Positions 1 to 8,610 of a DNA stretch of 42,510 nucleotides are shown piece after piece. The notes under the pieces were generated by a model. That model ran no database searches. It was given only the letters and a program-made list of their open reading frames with translations, and was not told where the DNA came from. A program made the translations under genes and the position numbers. The DNA is taken from assembly GCA_021372245.1 (NCBI GenBank), contig JAJFUV010000319.1, positions 1 through 42,510 of the forward strand, written 5' to 3'. The stretch comes from Terriglobales bacterium (GTDB taxonomy: Bacteria > Acidobacteriota > Terriglobia > Bryobacterales > Bryobacteraceae). Position 1 is the stretch's first letter; each line of letters starts with the position of its first letter.

Positions 1-114
1 GTACTGTTCGATCTGATCCGCGTACTGCTGATTGCGAGTGAGCACCGGTTCGGGTAGATCGGAGGCGGCTGCCAGGGCGGCCGCGAACATGAGCAAGGAC
101 AATCCGCGTGGCAT
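1..114 (-). CDS. Secreted protein, N-terminal fragment
   Basis: Only the first 38 codons are inside the window; the gene continues past base 1. The ATG lies at 114 on the minus strand. The translation starts MPRG, has a hydrophobic core (LSLLMFAAALAAA) and then the polar stretch SDLPEPVLTRNQQYADQIEQY minus its last residues, so it looks like a cleavable signal peptide followed by the start of a mature exported protein. It starts 10 bases downstream of the Nudix gene on the same strand and may be co-transcribed with it. The family cannot be recognised from this fragment. Confidence 0.6.
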   Translation of the reverse strand, partial: MPRGLSLLMFAAALAAASDLPEPVLTRNQQYADQIEQY

Positions 115-124
115 GATTCTTCCT

Positions 125-646
125 TTATATAAAACCGCGCATGCGCGCGAGCAGAACGACGGCCATGTCCTGCGCATGCGACATTCGGCCGTCAGACATC
201 ATCGAGTCGAGTTCAGAGAGCGTGCACTCCCGGTTTTCGATCTTCTCGCCGCCGGGCTTCGGTTCGGCGACTTTCACGGCATTGGGCGCGAAATAGCACC
301 AGATGCGCGCGCGCAGCCGTCCGGTATCCGGGTCGACAGCACCCAGGGACTTGAGTTCTGGAGCCTCATAACCGGTCTCTTCCAACAGTTCACGTTTCGC
401 GGCGGCCTCGCGGGATTCGTCTTTGGGGTCGATGTGGCCGCTCGGCAGTTCGAGCGACATACGATCCAGCGCGGGCCGGTACTGGCGAACCAGCGGCACT
501 GTTCCATCGGCGGTGACGGCGAGAACGGTCACGCAATCCGGCGAGTCGATCCAGTAGAACGGCGCGGCGGAGGCTTCGGCGGTCTTCTCCACAAGCCGGA
601 ACCACCGCGTGGTGTAGACATCCCGCGTGCCGGGAGACATGGTCAT
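125..646 (-). CDS. Nudix hydrolase (ADP-ribose pyrophosphatase-like)
   Basis: A 173-residue cytosolic Nudix protein. The Nudix helix spans residues 70-93, with G70, then REL, LEE and TGY at its end; metal-binding glutamates lie in the REL-LEE part. The layout resembles ADP-ribose pyrophosphatases: 'VRQYRPALD' before the box, then ELPSG leading into it. These enzymes hydrolyse nucleoside-diphosphate sugars to AMP and sugar phosphate; the substrate here is inferred only. One oddity: the spacing from G70 to the first conserved Glu is six residues, where the consensus has five. The chosen start has AGAGG about 5 bases upstream and gives a normal family length. The preceding gene on the same strand ends 40 bases upstream. 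Confidence 0.85.
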   Translation of the reverse strand: MTMSPGTRDVYTTRWFRLVEKTAEASAAPFYWIDSPDCVTVLAVTADGTVPLVRQYRPALDRMSLELPSGHIDPKDESREAAAKRELLEETGYEAPELKSLGAVDPDTGRLRARIWCYFAPNAVKVAEPKPGGEKIENRECTLSELDSMMSDGRMSHAQDMAVVLLARMRGFI

Positions 647-686
647 AGTTGCCTCTGTGGGGCGGCTTTCCAGCGTCAGCCGGGTC

Positions 687-1691
687 TTACTTCTTCAGAT
701 AGCGCCCGAGGAAAGTGTAGATTTCCTGCCGAGACTCTTTCGCCAGATTGGTGTCCAGGCGATTGAACAAGTGCCCGCCCGGCGCGTCCTGATAGATCTT
801 GTATTCGAACTGCTTGCCCTCGGCCTTGAGTGCGGCGATCAGGCGCCGGACCTCGAGGACATTCACGTCCTCATCGTTGGTGTTGGTGTGGATGAGCAAC
901 GGTGTCTGAAGCTTGGCCGCGTGCGTGACGGGAGAACGCCGGAGATACTCCGCAATATCCTCTCGCACGGTCTTGCCGATATGACCGGGCGCGGAGAATA
1001 TCGCGCGGTAGTCTTCATTGTGGTATCCCAACCGCGCCACCAGGTCGCTGACCGGCACTCCGGCGTAGGCGCACGCATAGGACTTAGGGTGCTCGAAGAT
1101 GTTCATCAGCGCGATCATGCCGCCGTGGCTCCAACCGATGATGGCTACGCGTTGGGGATCCAGAAACGGGTAGGTTTCCAGCATCCACTGCAACCCTGCG
1201 AACACATCGTCGTTCTCGCGCCCGCCATAGTCGATGGCGTCATAGAAGGCCGCGCCGTAACCGGTCGAACCGCGGTAGTCCGGCGCGATGATCGAGTACC
1301 CCTGCCCGAGCAACTCGCGCAGGATGTTCAGGTAGCCCGTGTTGAAACTCGAATGCACTCCGCCGTGCGCCAGGACGATGAGCGGATGCTTGCCGGCCCG
1401 GTCGAGCTTCTTCGGAATGAAGGTGTAGGCGCGAATGATTATCGGGTTCTGGGCGCCGGGCGCAGTCGGGTTCGGAACATAGCGCGGAGGCAGGCTGGTG
1501 TAAGACACCTTGTCGCACTCGGCGATGTCGCCCAGCCGGACGCCCCACGCATGGTCCTCGATCGTCTTCAGTATCTGGTCCAGGCGATGATCGGGTTGCT
1601 CTTCCGAGGGCGGCGGCGCAGCAGGCTGCGGCGCCTGCGGCTGGCCGAAGGCCAACATGCCGGATACGAACAGCATTCCAATGGTTTTCAT
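687..1691 (-). CDS. Secreted alpha/beta hydrolase, S9 (prolyl oligopeptidase-like) type
   Basis: 334 residues with a short hydrophobic leader (MKTIGMLFVSGMLAFG) and a Pro/Gln-rich linker to about residue 33, so probably exported. The hydrolase fold is clear: the oxyanion region 'LIVLAHGG' near 104-111, 'APDYRGSTGYG' near 137-145, the nucleophile elbow GWSHGG with Ser188, an acidic candidate in 'NDEDVN' (272-277) and a catalytic His in 'GGHLFN' (His307). This order matches the catalytic domain of S9 peptidases and related acyl-hydrolases, but the N-terminal beta-propeller of true prolyl oligopeptidases is missing. The substrate is therefore open: peptide or ester. It lies 30 bases downstream of the glycosidase gene on the same strand. 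Confidence 0.85.
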   Translation of the reverse strand: MKTIGMLFVSGMLAFGQPQAPQPAAPPPSEEQPDHRLDQILKTIEDHAWGVRLGDIAECDKVSYTSLPPRYVPNPTAPGAQNPIIIRAYTFIPKKLDRAGKHPLIVLAHGGVHSSFNTGYLNILRELLGQGYSIIAPDYRGSTGYGAAFYDAIDYGGRENDDVFAGLQWMLETYPFLDPQRVAIIGWSHGGMIALMNIFEHPKSYACAYAGVPVSDLVARLGYHNEDYRAIFSAPGHIGKTVREDIAEYLRRSPVTHAAKLQTPLLIHTNTNDEDVNVLEVRRLIAALKAEGKQFEYKIYQDAPGGHLFNRLDTNLAKESRQEIYTFLGRYLKK

Positions 1692-1721
1692 GTCTATCGA
1701 TGATGGTAGCCCAAACTCGAA

Positions 1722-2882
1722 TTACTTGATCAATTCGTAGCGGGGCTCATCGGTGAGCGTAAGCGAGCGGCCGCCGGCGAGCGCGACAGTGTGCGGCGAG
1801 GCGGCACGTGTCCAGCACGCGAGCTTCTTCTGCTTACCGCACGCGAATTCGAGCACGTAGTCGTCCGCCGCGCCTACTTTCAGGCGCCGAGCGAAACGGT
1901 AGCCGACCAACTCGGAGGTCAGGCGGCGCGCCGCGTTGTAAGCCGGTTTCGGATCGTGGACCAGCGTGCGGCCCGCAAAATACGGGAAGAATACCGTGCC
2001 GAAGTGATGCTCTCTTTCCTTCGCGTCGGCGCCGTCGTCGTGCCAGTCGTACCAGATTGACAGCGGAACGCCGCAGGCGATGTTATGCAGCCACTGCCGC
2101 GCCAGATACTGTCCCTGCAGGTCCACACTGAGATCCGCGGCGACGTCTGAGTACCCCCACTCGCCTGAGTAAATGGGGATCGTCTTGCCCTTGGGCGCGT
2201 AACGCGCGATCATGGCGCGCAGCTTGGCGTACTCCTCCGCCGTGGATTCGGGATCGAAGCGGCGGTACGGATGCACCGAGACCGCGTCCCAGTATTTAAG
2301 CAGGCCGGCCTTGAAGCAGGCTTCCAGAAAGGGCATGTCGATGCGCGAGGTGGCGGGCCCGATGTACCTCTCTCTCGGTGCAGCGGCGCGGATGGCCTTG
2401 CCGACCACCAGTGCCAGCTTTGAGTAATCTTCAGCGTTCGGCGCGGGTTTCCAGAACTGCTTGATGTTGGGCTCGTTCCACATCTCCCAAAGGATGCCCT
2501 TGTCCTGGAAGTGCTTCACCGCAGCCGCGGCAAAGCGGGCGAAGGCCTGCCGGCCCTCCTCGGTGTGGGGCGGGAGATCGTCGTCATAGAACTTATTGGT
2601 GTAGTCAAGGATGAACAACGCACGGATGCCGTGAGGCTTCAACGCGGCGAGCAGTTGCTCGTAGGCGGAAAAATCGTAAACGCCTTTCTCTTTTTCGATG
2701 GACGCCCAATGGAAGTCCATGCGCACCCACCGGAAGCCGCCCGCGGCGAGCATTTCCATCTCGCCGGGGCGGGGATCGGTGAAGTGTATGTTGACGCCCA
2801 CGCCATCGGTAGCGAAAGGCGCCGCGGCGTAAGCGGAAACCGCCGCCAGCAATCCTGCGAGCAAACGGTTTTTCAAGCTCAT
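1722..2882 (-). CDS. Secreted clan GH-A glycoside hydrolase (GH5/GH39-like)
   Basis: 386 residues with a signal peptide (MSLKNRLLAGLLAAVSAYA). The body is a TIM barrel typical of clan GH-A. 'FRWVRMDFHWASIE' near residues 50-63 is the usual beta-2 region, the acid/base Glu lies in WNEPN (Glu137) and the nucleophile Glu in SGEWGYS (Glu241), about 104 residues later as expected. It is likely to retain beta-linkage and act outside the cytoplasm on a plant or microbial polysaccharide; the exact family and substrate are not decided by sequence reading. Its ATG overlaps the stop of the M20 peptidase gene by four bases (ATGA), so translation is probably coupled. Confidence 0.85.
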   Translation of the reverse strand: MSLKNRLLAGLLAAVSAYAAAPFATDGVGVNIHFTDPRPGEMEMLAAGGFRWVRMDFHWASIEKEKGVYDFSAYEQLLAALKPHGIRALFILDYTNKFYDDDLPPHTEEGRQAFARFAAAAVKHFQDKGILWEMWNEPNIKQFWKPAPNAEDYSKLALVVGKAIRAAAPRERYIGPATSRIDMPFLEACFKAGLLKYWDAVSVHPYRRFDPESTAEEYAKLRAMIARYAPKGKTIPIYSGEWGYSDVAADLSVDLQGQYLARQWLHNIACGVPLSIWYDWHDDGADAKEREHHFGTVFFPYFAGRTLVHDPKPAYNAARRLTSELVGYRFARRLKVGAADDYVLEFACGKQKKLACWTRAASPHTVALAGGRSLTLTDEPRYELIK

Positions 2883-4237
2883 TTGCCCAATAGCTCCAGA
2901 TAGCGCGCTACCGCTTCGATGCCGCGGTAGAAATTGGGCAGGTGGAACTTCTCGTTGGGGGCGTGCAAGTTATCGTCAGGCAGGCCGAAGCCCATCAGGA
3001 CGCTGGGGAAGCCCAGGTACTTGTCGAACAGTCCGACGATGGGAATGGACCCGCCGGAGCGGATGTAGACCGTCTCGGTCCCGAAATACTGCTTGAGCGC
3101 CTCTGCGGCGGCCCGCACGAACGGGCTTTCGGGATCGATCAGGGACGCAGCGGCGCCGTGGATGAACTTGGTTTCCACCGTTACACCCTTCGGGCAAGCC
3201 GCCGCGACGGCGCGCTTCAGTTGCTCGAAGGCTTCCTCGGGCTGCTGGTCCGGCACCAGACGAGTGCTGACCTTGGCGACGGCGCGCGCCGGGATCACGG
3301 TCTTCGCGCCCTCACCCACGAAGCCGCCGCGGATGCCGTGCACTTCGAACGTAGGCCTCGCCCAGGTGCGATCGAAAATGGATAAACCCGGCTCGCCGGT
3401 GAGTTCCTTGACGCCGATTTCCTTGCTGCGATAATCCTCTTCGTCGAACGGCAGGCTCGCCCACGCGTCGAGTTCCTTCTGGCTGGGCTTTTGCACCCGA
3501 TCGTAAAAGCCGGGGATGAGGATGTGCCCATCCGCGTCCTTCAGCTTGGTGAGGATCTCGGCGATCGCCATGATCGGGTTCGGCGCCACGCCGCCGTACA
3601 TACCCGAGTGCAGGTCATGATCGGCGCCCTGCACCCAGATCTCGCAGTAGTTCATACCGCGCAGGCCCGTGCAGATGGTGGGCAGGTTCGGCGCGAACAT
3701 CTCGGTGTCGCAGATCAGCGCCGCGTCGGCTTTCAGGCGCGCGGGGCGCGATTCGACGTACTTGGCGATGTGCTCGCCGCCTGTTTCCTCCTCGCCCTCG
3801 AGCAGGAACCGCACGTTGACGGGGAGCTTGCCCGTGGTTTTCAGCAGTGACTCGACCGCTTTCACCAGGATGTAGGTCTGACCCTTGTCGTCGCAGGCGC
3901 CGCGCGCGTAGAGATTATCCCCGAGCACGGTCGGTTCGAACGGCGGCGTCTTCCATTCTTCGAGCGGCTCCACCGGCTGCACGTCGTAGTGGCCGTAGAG
4001 GAGCAGCGTCGGCTTGCCCGGCGCGCCCAGCCACTCGCCATAGACCAGCGGATTGTGCCCCTTGGATTCCAGCAACTCGACACCATGGATGCCCGCCGCG
4101 CGCATTTCCCCGGCCACGAACTCGGCGGCGCGTCGCACGTCGGCGACGTGTTCGGGCAGCGTGCTGATGCTGGGGATGCGGAGGAAGGCCTTGAGCCCCT
4201 CCAGAAAAGCTTCGCGGTGCTGTTCGTAGTAGCTCAT
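2879..4237 (-). CDS. M20 family metallopeptidase (dipeptidase)
   Basis: 452 residues with no signal peptide: a cytosolic dizinc dipeptidase or deacylase. Zinc ligands and catalytic residues are all visible: His83 in YGHYDVQP, Asp116 in GACDDKGQ, the Glu pair at 149-150 in EGEEETGG, the Asp of 'ICDTE' and a C-terminal 'NLHAPNEK' region supplying the last His. The inserted dimerisation domain runs from about 205 to 330 ('DLHSGMYGG' at its start). The sequence resembles the M20 dipeptidases that cleave short peptides rather than ArgE/DapE. It is divergently oriented to the DUF255 gene with a 44-base spacer. Its ATG lies 8 bases after a TAACCT hexamer, so the mRNA may have almost no leader. Confidence 0.9.
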   Translation of the reverse strand: MSYYEQHREAFLEGLKAFLRIPSISTLPEHVADVRRAAEFVAGEMRAAGIHGVELLESKGHNPLVYGEWLGAPGKPTLLLYGHYDVQPVEPLEEWKTPPFEPTVLGDNLYARGACDDKGQTYILVKAVESLLKTTGKLPVNVRFLLEGEEETGGEHIAKYVESRPARLKADAALICDTEMFAPNLPTICTGLRGMNYCEIWVQGADHDLHSGMYGGVAPNPIMAIAEILTKLKDADGHILIPGFYDRVQKPSQKELDAWASLPFDEEDYRSKEIGVKELTGEPGLSIFDRTWARPTFEVHGIRGGFVGEGAKTVIPARAVAKVSTRLVPDQQPEEAFEQLKRAVAAACPKGVTVETKFIHGAAASLIDPESPFVRAAAEALKQYFGTETVYIRSGGSIPIVGLFDKYLGFPSVLMGFGLPDDNLHAPNEKFHLPNFYRGIEAVARYLELLGK

Positions 4238-4281
4238 AACACATCAGGTTACAATGAAAGCGCTACCTCCGAACTGGGACC

Positions 4282-6180
4282 ATGCCTGAAAATCGTCTGG
4301 CGCGCGAGAAGAGCCCATATCTGTTGCAGCACGCCCACAACCCGGTGGACTGGTATCCCTGGGGTGAGGAGGCGTTCGAGAAAGCCCGTCTGGAAGACAA
4401 GCCGGTCTTCCTCTCGGTCGGGTATTCCACCTGCCACTGGTGCCACGTCATGGAGCGGGAGTCGTTCGAGGACGCCGCCATCGCCGAAGTGCTGAACCGC
4501 AATTTCGTTCCGGTCAAAGTGGACCGGGAGGAGCGCCCCGACGTGGACCGCATCTACATGTTGTTCGTGCAAGCCTCGACGGGTGGCGGCGGTTGGCCGA
4601 TGTCGGTGTGGCTCACGCCGGACCTCGTCCCCTTCTATGGCGGCACGTACTTTCCACCGGTGGATGCGGGTGGGCGACCCGGGTTCCGGTCGATTCTCGA
4701 ACGTATTGCCGCCGCCTGGCGCAGCGAGGAACAGCGCATCCGCGAGTCCGGCGGGAAGGCTCTGGAACAGTTGCGGGATTACGTGGAACCGCTGCGGCAT
4801 ACGGGCGTGCTGGGCGAGGAGGTTCTGGATGCCGGCTTTCGCGCGTTTCGTGGAATGTTCGATCCGGCGCACGGCGGCTTCGAAACCGCGCCTAAGTTTC
4901 CGCGTCCCGTGACCCTGAACTTCCTGCTGGCCTTCTGGCGGCGGACCCGCAATCAGGAAGCGCTGGATATGGCGCTGGCGACGTTGCGCGGCATGGCTCG
5001 CGGCGGCATGTGCGATCATCTCGGCGGCGGCTTCCACCGCTACTCGGTGGACGAACGCTGGTTTCTGCCCCACTTCGAGAAGATGCTGTACGATCAGGCG
5101 CAACTGGCCTCGGCGTACCTGGACGCGTTCCGGATTTCGGGCGACAAAGCCCTGGCCGAAGTGGCGCGCGGGATCCTGGAGTACGTTCTTCGCGACATGA
5201 CCAATCCGCAAGGCGCGTTCTATTCGGCCGAAGACGCCGACAGCCTGATCGATCCCGCGCGCGGCGGCGAAAAGGGCGAGGGTGCGTTCTACGTTTGGAC
5301 CAAGAGTGAGATCACCGCTGTGCTGGGTGAACCACTGGGAGAACTCTTCGCGTGGCATTACGGCGTTGAAGCAGGCGGAAACGTTCGCCACGACGTCCAC
5401 GGCGAATTCCGCTCGAAGAATATTCTCTACGAAGCTGTGCCCATAGGCGATGCGGACCGCGCGGTGATCGCTGAAGCCCGCGCCCACCTCCTGAAGGCAC
5501 GATCGAAACGCCCCCGGCCTCACCTGGACGACAAGATTCTTACAGGCTGGAACGGGCTCATGATCTCGGCCTTCGCCAAGGCAGCGCATGTGCTCGGCGA
5601 CGCGGCGTACCTCGACGTCGCGCGCCGCGCCGCAGGGTTCATCTGGAACAGCATGTACGCGCCACAATCCGGCGTGCTGATGCGCCGGTACCGGGGCGGG
5701 GAAGCCGCTGTCCCGGGCTTTCTGGACGACTACGTCTGTTTTGCCCAGTCGCTCGCGGACCTGCATGAAGTGACCGGCGAGCCGGGGTATCTTGAAAAAG
5801 CGATCCTTTTGGCGGACTCGTTCATCCAACGTTTTGTGGACGGTAATTCCGGTGGGTTTTATGCGACTGAGGAGAACACAAACGACTTGGTGCTACGCAT
5901 CAAGGACGATTACGACGGCGCCGAGCCGTCGGCGAACTCCCTGGCCGCTCTCCTGCTCTTGCGCCTGGCGCGATTCACTTGCCGCGAGGACTACCAATGC
6001 GCGGCGGACCGCACCCTGGAAGCTTTTGCCGGAAGGATCGAGGCCGCGCCGCATGCAATGCCGCAGATGCTTGTGGCATACATGCGGAGCCTTGAGCAAC
6101 CCCGGAACGTCTGTGAAGATCCCCGTACTCGCGCCGCCCTCGTTGGCGACGTCGCGGGATTTGATGAAATAACTAAGTAA
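4282..6180 (+). CDS. Thioredoxin-domain protein of the DUF255/YyaL (SPATA20-like) family
   Basis: 632 residues. The N-terminal 160 residues are the DUF255 thioredoxin-like domain. It starts with the family hallmark '[14 protein letters not shown]', followed by a CHWC active site at Cys51-Cys54, 'MERESFED' and '[14 protein letters not shown]'. The remainder is an (alpha/alpha)6-type barrel with '[20 protein letters not shown]' near 255-275 and '[14 protein letters not shown]' near 415. This family is widely conserved but its biochemical role is unsettled; the barrel resembles N-acylglucosamine 2-epimerases. At 632 residues it is slightly shorter than typical members. A TACAAT hexamer at 4250-4255 may be its -10 box. 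The tpx gene follows 17 bases downstream. Confidence 0.9.
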   Translation: MPENRLAREKSPYLLQHAHNPVDWYPWGEEAFEKARLEDKPVFLSVGYSTCHWCHVMERESFEDAAIAEVLNRNFVPVKVDREERPDVDRIYMLFVQASTGGGGWPMSVWLTPDLVPFYGGTYFPPVDAGGRPGFRSILERIAAAWRSEEQRIRESGGKALEQLRDYVEPLRHTGVLGEEVLDAGFRAFRGMFDPAHGGFETAPKFPRPVTLNFLLAFWRRTRNQEALDMALATLRGMARGGMCDHLGGGFHRYSVDERWFLPHFEKMLYDQAQLASAYLDAFRISGDKALAEVARGILEYVLRDMTNPQGAFYSAEDADSLIDPARGGEKGEGAFYVWTKSEITAVLGEPLGELFAWHYGVEAGGNVRHDVHGEFRSKNILYEAVPIGDADRAVIAEARAHLLKARSKRPRPHLDDKILTGWNGLMISAFAKAAHVLGDAAYLDVARRAAGFIWNSMYAPQSGVLMRRYRGGEAAVPGFLDDYVCFAQSLADLHEVTGEPGYLEKAILLADSFIQRFVDGNSGGFYATEENTNDLVLRIKDDYDGAEPSANSLAALLLLRLARFTCREDYQCAADRTLEAFAGRIEAAPHAMPQMLVAYMRSLEQPRNVCEDPRTRAALVGDVAGFDEITK

Positions 6181-6197
6181 TCTATCAAGGAGACAAG

Positions 6198-6710
6198 ATG
6201 GAACGACCTGGAGCAACTACTCTCAACGGCAAGCCCCTCACGCTGATCGGACCTGAACTGAAGGTGGGTGACAAAGCCCCCGACTTCGAGGTTGTCGACA
6301 ACTCTCTGCAGCCTGTCAACCTGGCGAAGACCGCCGGCAAGGTAAGGATCTTCAGCGTGGTACCATCGCTCGACACTCCCGTCTGCGATATGCAGACCAA
6401 GCGCTTCAACGACGAGGCGGCCAAGCTGCCCGCTTTGGATATCTACACGGTCAGCATGGACCTGCCCTTCGCGCAGAAACGTTGGTGCGGCGCCTTCGGT
6501 GTTGACAACATCAAGATGACGTCCGATCACAAGTCGGGCAGCTTCGGCGAGGCTTACGGCACGCTGATCAAGGAACTGCGCATCGAAAGCCGCGCCATCT
6601 TCGTGGTCGACAAGGGCGGCGTGATCCGTTACGTCGAGTATGTCAAAGAAGTGGCCGAGCACCCGCACTACGACGACGCGCTCAGTGTGGCCAAGAGCCT
6701 GCTGGCATAA
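6198..6710 (+). CDS. tpx: Thiol peroxidase Tpx (atypical 2-Cys peroxiredoxin)
   Basis: 170 residues, the normal Tpx length. The peroxidatic Cys63 lies in SLDTPVCDMQT and the resolving Cys97 in 'RWCGAFGVDN', closely matching the 61/95 pair of Escherichia coli Tpx. The enzyme reduces alkyl hydroperoxides and H2O2 and is recycled by thioredoxin in the cytoplasm (established for the family). The start is set by AAGGAG at 6186-6191 ahead of ATG 6198. It lies only 17 bases after the DUF255 thioredoxin-fold gene, so the two are probably one transcript. A perfect 13-bp inverted repeat begins 8 bases after its stop. Confidence 0.96.
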   Translation: MERPGATTLNGKPLTLIGPELKVGDKAPDFEVVDNSLQPVNLAKTAGKVRIFSVVPSLDTPVCDMQTKRFNDEAAKLPALDIYTVSMDLPFAQKRWCGAFGVDNIKMTSDHKSGSFGEAYGTLIKELRIESRAIFVVDKGGVIRYVEYVKEVAEHPHYDDALSVAKSLLA

Positions 6711-6718
6711 CCCTTCAC

Positions 6719-6756
6719 GCAGTGGCAGGCGTGACGTGATCCGCGCCTGCCACTGC
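6719..6756 (+). terminator. 13-bp perfect hairpin after tpx
   Basis: Left arm GCAGTGGCAGGCG (6719-6731) and right arm CGCCTGCCACTGC (6744-6756) pair perfectly around a 12-base loop. No T-run follows, so it is not a textbook intrinsic terminator. It may stop or stabilise the DUF255-tpx transcript, or be a copy of a dispersed palindromic repeat. Confidence 0.55.
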
Positions 6757-6764
6757 AGTCTGGA

Positions 6765-6793
6765 TTGCCGGCAGCGCATCCGCCCGATATACT
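6765..6793 (+). promoter_or_regulatory. Putative sigma-70 promoter for the redox module
   Basis: TTGCCG (6765-6770), a 17-base spacer and TATACT (6788-6793). The predicted start of transcription is near 6800 and the ATG is at 6803, leaving almost no 5' leader. Confidence 0.5.
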
Positions 6794-6802
6794 CGGTTTG
6801 GG

Positions 6803-7453
6803 ATGCATTTCGCCGGTTTCTTTGCCGAAGCGTTGGCGCTTGGCGTCAGTTCCGGTCCTGCCTGCTTGGCCTCCTGCGGTCCCGTTCTGGTTCCCATTCT
6901 GACTGCGGAGCGGAGAACTGCCCGCGGAACAGGCATAACGCTCGCCGGTTTCCTTTCCGGCCGATTGGCCGGCTACCTCCTCTTTGCATCGGCTGTGTAT
7001 ATCGCGGGCCATAGTCTGGAAGTCGCACCTCGGGCCAGGGGCCTGGTCTTCGGATTTGCCGATCTGGCTATGGCCGTTTTGCTGGCGGCTTACGCACGGG
7101 AATTGGGTCGCACCCCGAAAGATGCGTGCCGGGGAGTATGCGCGGCTGGCCGGTTCCGCGTCCTCGCCGGAGCCACACCGGCCTTGCTCGGCTTGGTGAG
7201 CGGCATTTCGCTTTGCCCCCCCTTCCTGGCAGCGGGAGTGCGCGCGACGCAGGGCCCGGGCCTGGTCGCCGCTCTTGTCTTTTTCGCCTGCTTCTTTCTA
7301 GGCACTTCCGTCTGGTTCCTGCCTTCGCTCGGACTCGGCCTCCTGCGGCGTTGGGCCGAGGTAGCCGCGGTAGCAAGACTTGTACTGTTTGTGCTGGCCG
7401 GCTATTACGCTTACCTTGCTTTCATTGTCCTCGGAGGATTCTTACATGGCTAA
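6803..7453 (+). CDS. TauE/SafE-like (CcdA/DsbD-type) membrane protein, probable thiol-redox transporter
   Basis: 216 residues, nearly all membrane, about six hydrophobic segments. The first carries 'GPACLASCGPVLVPIL' with Cys21 and Cys25; the fourth carries 'GISLCPPF' with Cys138. One Cys-Pro element in each half of the protein is the arrangement that CcdA and the DsbD core use to pass electrons across the membrane. This is a family analogy, not shown here. A loop also has Cys109-x3-Cys113. Relatives annotated as 'sulfite exporter TauE/SafE' often lie next to ccoGHIS genes for copper and cbb3 oxidase assembly. The 3' end overlaps the polyferredoxin gene by 8 bases, so the two are translated together. 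An alternative role is metal or sulfur-compound transport. Confidence 0.75.
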   Translation: MHFAGFFAEALALGVSSGPACLASCGPVLVPILTAERRTARGTGITLAGFLSGRLAGYLLFASAVYIAGHSLEVAPRARGLVFGFADLAMAVLLAAYARELGRTPKDACRGVCAAGRFRVLAGATPALLGLVSGISLCPPFLAAGVRATQGPGLVAALVFFACFFLGTSVWFLPSLGLGLLRRWAEVAAVARLVLFVLAGYYAYLAFIVLGGFLHG

Positions 7454-8597
7454 ACCCGTGTCCACGGGAAGACTCAGTATCTGGCGATCATCGCTGCTCA
7501 CCCTGCCCGTGCTGCTTTGGTCGATGCTCATGTTTTCCCGCGCCCTGGCGCAGCCGGGACTCGCGCCCAAGCTTGCGGCAGTTATCACGCTGGCATTTGT
7601 GGTGTTCCTGTTCCACCAAATGATGCGGACTGCCGAGACCAATCGCTGGCGCAGGTACTTCTTTGTCGCGCTGGGTTTCCTGTTCCCCATCGGCTTCGTC
7701 TGGGACCTCATCGCCTTGCGCGGCTCGATGAGCATTCCGGTGGAGAAGATGATCTCCGGCGACACGCCCTTCTGTTTCCTGGCAATTCCCATGATGATCC
7801 TGCCGGCAGCGCTCACCAAGACCATCATCTTTCCGGGGTCCATCCTGCCGACCGCGTCCAATCCGCACGCCATCGCCGCGATGGTTGCCCTTTGGCTGGT
7901 GGCCACGTTGGCGCTTGGCAAAGGCTGGTGCGCTTACGGCTGCTTCTTCGGCGGGATCGAGGAGGGGTTCGCCTCGTTCGCGAAGAAGCCGCGCATCAAG
8001 AGGCTCGACCCGCGGTGGCGCTGGATGCCCTGGGCGGTGCTCACCGCGGTGATACTGCTGTCGGCTGCGACGGTGGAGCCGGTCTACTGCACCTGGTTGT
8101 GCCCGTTCAAGGCCGTGACCGAATACCCGCAGGTCCGCTCGCTGGAGACCGCCGCGCAGGCCGGCATTTTCATCTCCTTGTTTCTGGGCCTGGTGGTCGT
8201 GCTGCCATTTCTTACCAAGAAGCGGACGCAGTGCAGTTTTCTTTGCCCCTTCGGAGCTTTTCAATCGATCTTCAGCAAAACCAGCGCCGTCGATGTGCGG
8301 ATCGATACGGCCCGTTGCGTGCCCTGCAACTTGTGCGAGAACAATTGTCCTACGCTCTCCATCGATCGTGAGGCTGTCAAAGCCGGCCGCCCGATGATGT
8401 CCTGCATGAGGTGCGGCGCCTGTGTGGACGCCTGCCCGCGCGATGCTGCCCTGTGGCACATCAAGGGGACCGAACCCGGCGCCGGCACTGAACGCGCCCG
8501 GCTGCTGCACTTATACGCCGCCTGGGCGTTCGCGGTGATGTTCGGCGGCAGCATCATCGCCAATACTTTGTCGAAGCTGATTGGGATGGTTGTCTAG
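7446..8597 (+). CDS. NapH/CcoG-like membrane polyferredoxin (4Fe-4S)
   Basis: 383 residues from ATG 7446, chosen because GGAGG lies about 10 bases upstream; this start overlaps the preceding stop by 8 bases. About five to six membrane segments are interleaved with CxxxC pairs typical of NapH, NosR and CcoG: Cys162/166 (GKGWCAYGC), Cys215/219 (YCTWLCPF) and Cys263/267 (CSFLCPFGAF). Two ferredoxin clusters follow: CxxCxxCxxxCP at 291-301 and at 320-330. A final hydrophobic segment (about 350-380) anchors the C terminus. Such proteins move electrons between quinol or cytoplasmic donors and periplasmic acceptors; CcoG reduces Cu(II). No nap, nos or cco gene is nearby, so the partner is unknown. 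Confidence 0.85.
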   Translation: MAKPVSTGRLSIWRSSLLTLPVLLWSMLMFSRALAQPGLAPKLAAVITLAFVVFLFHQMMRTAETNRWRRYFFVALGFLFPIGFVWDLIALRGSMSIPVEKMISGDTPFCFLAIPMMILPAALTKTIIFPGSILPTASNPHAIAAMVALWLVATLALGKGWCAYGCFFGGIEEGFASFAKKPRIKRLDPRWRWMPWAVLTAVILLSAATVEPVYCTWLCPFKAVTEYPQVRSLETAAQAGIFISLFLGLVVVLPFLTKKRTQCSFLCPFGAFQSIFSKTSAVDVRIDTARCVPCNLCENNCPTLSIDREAVKAGRPMMSCMRCGACVDACPRDAALWHIKGTEPGAGTERARLLHLYAAWAFAVMFGGSIIANTLSKLIGMVV

Positions 8598-8610
8598 AGG
8601 AGACGTCGCG

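Noticed and set aside
627..1703. 358-codon plus-strand frame over the S9-like hydrolase
   Set aside because: Antisense shadow of a gene with an intact catalytic triad; no ribosome site or recognised motif.
4249..5829. 526-codon minus-strand open frame opposite the DUF255 gene
   Set aside because: It lies entirely over a strongly conserved protein gene on the other strand; composition is that of an antisense frame (many His, Arg, Gln) and it shows no domain motif.
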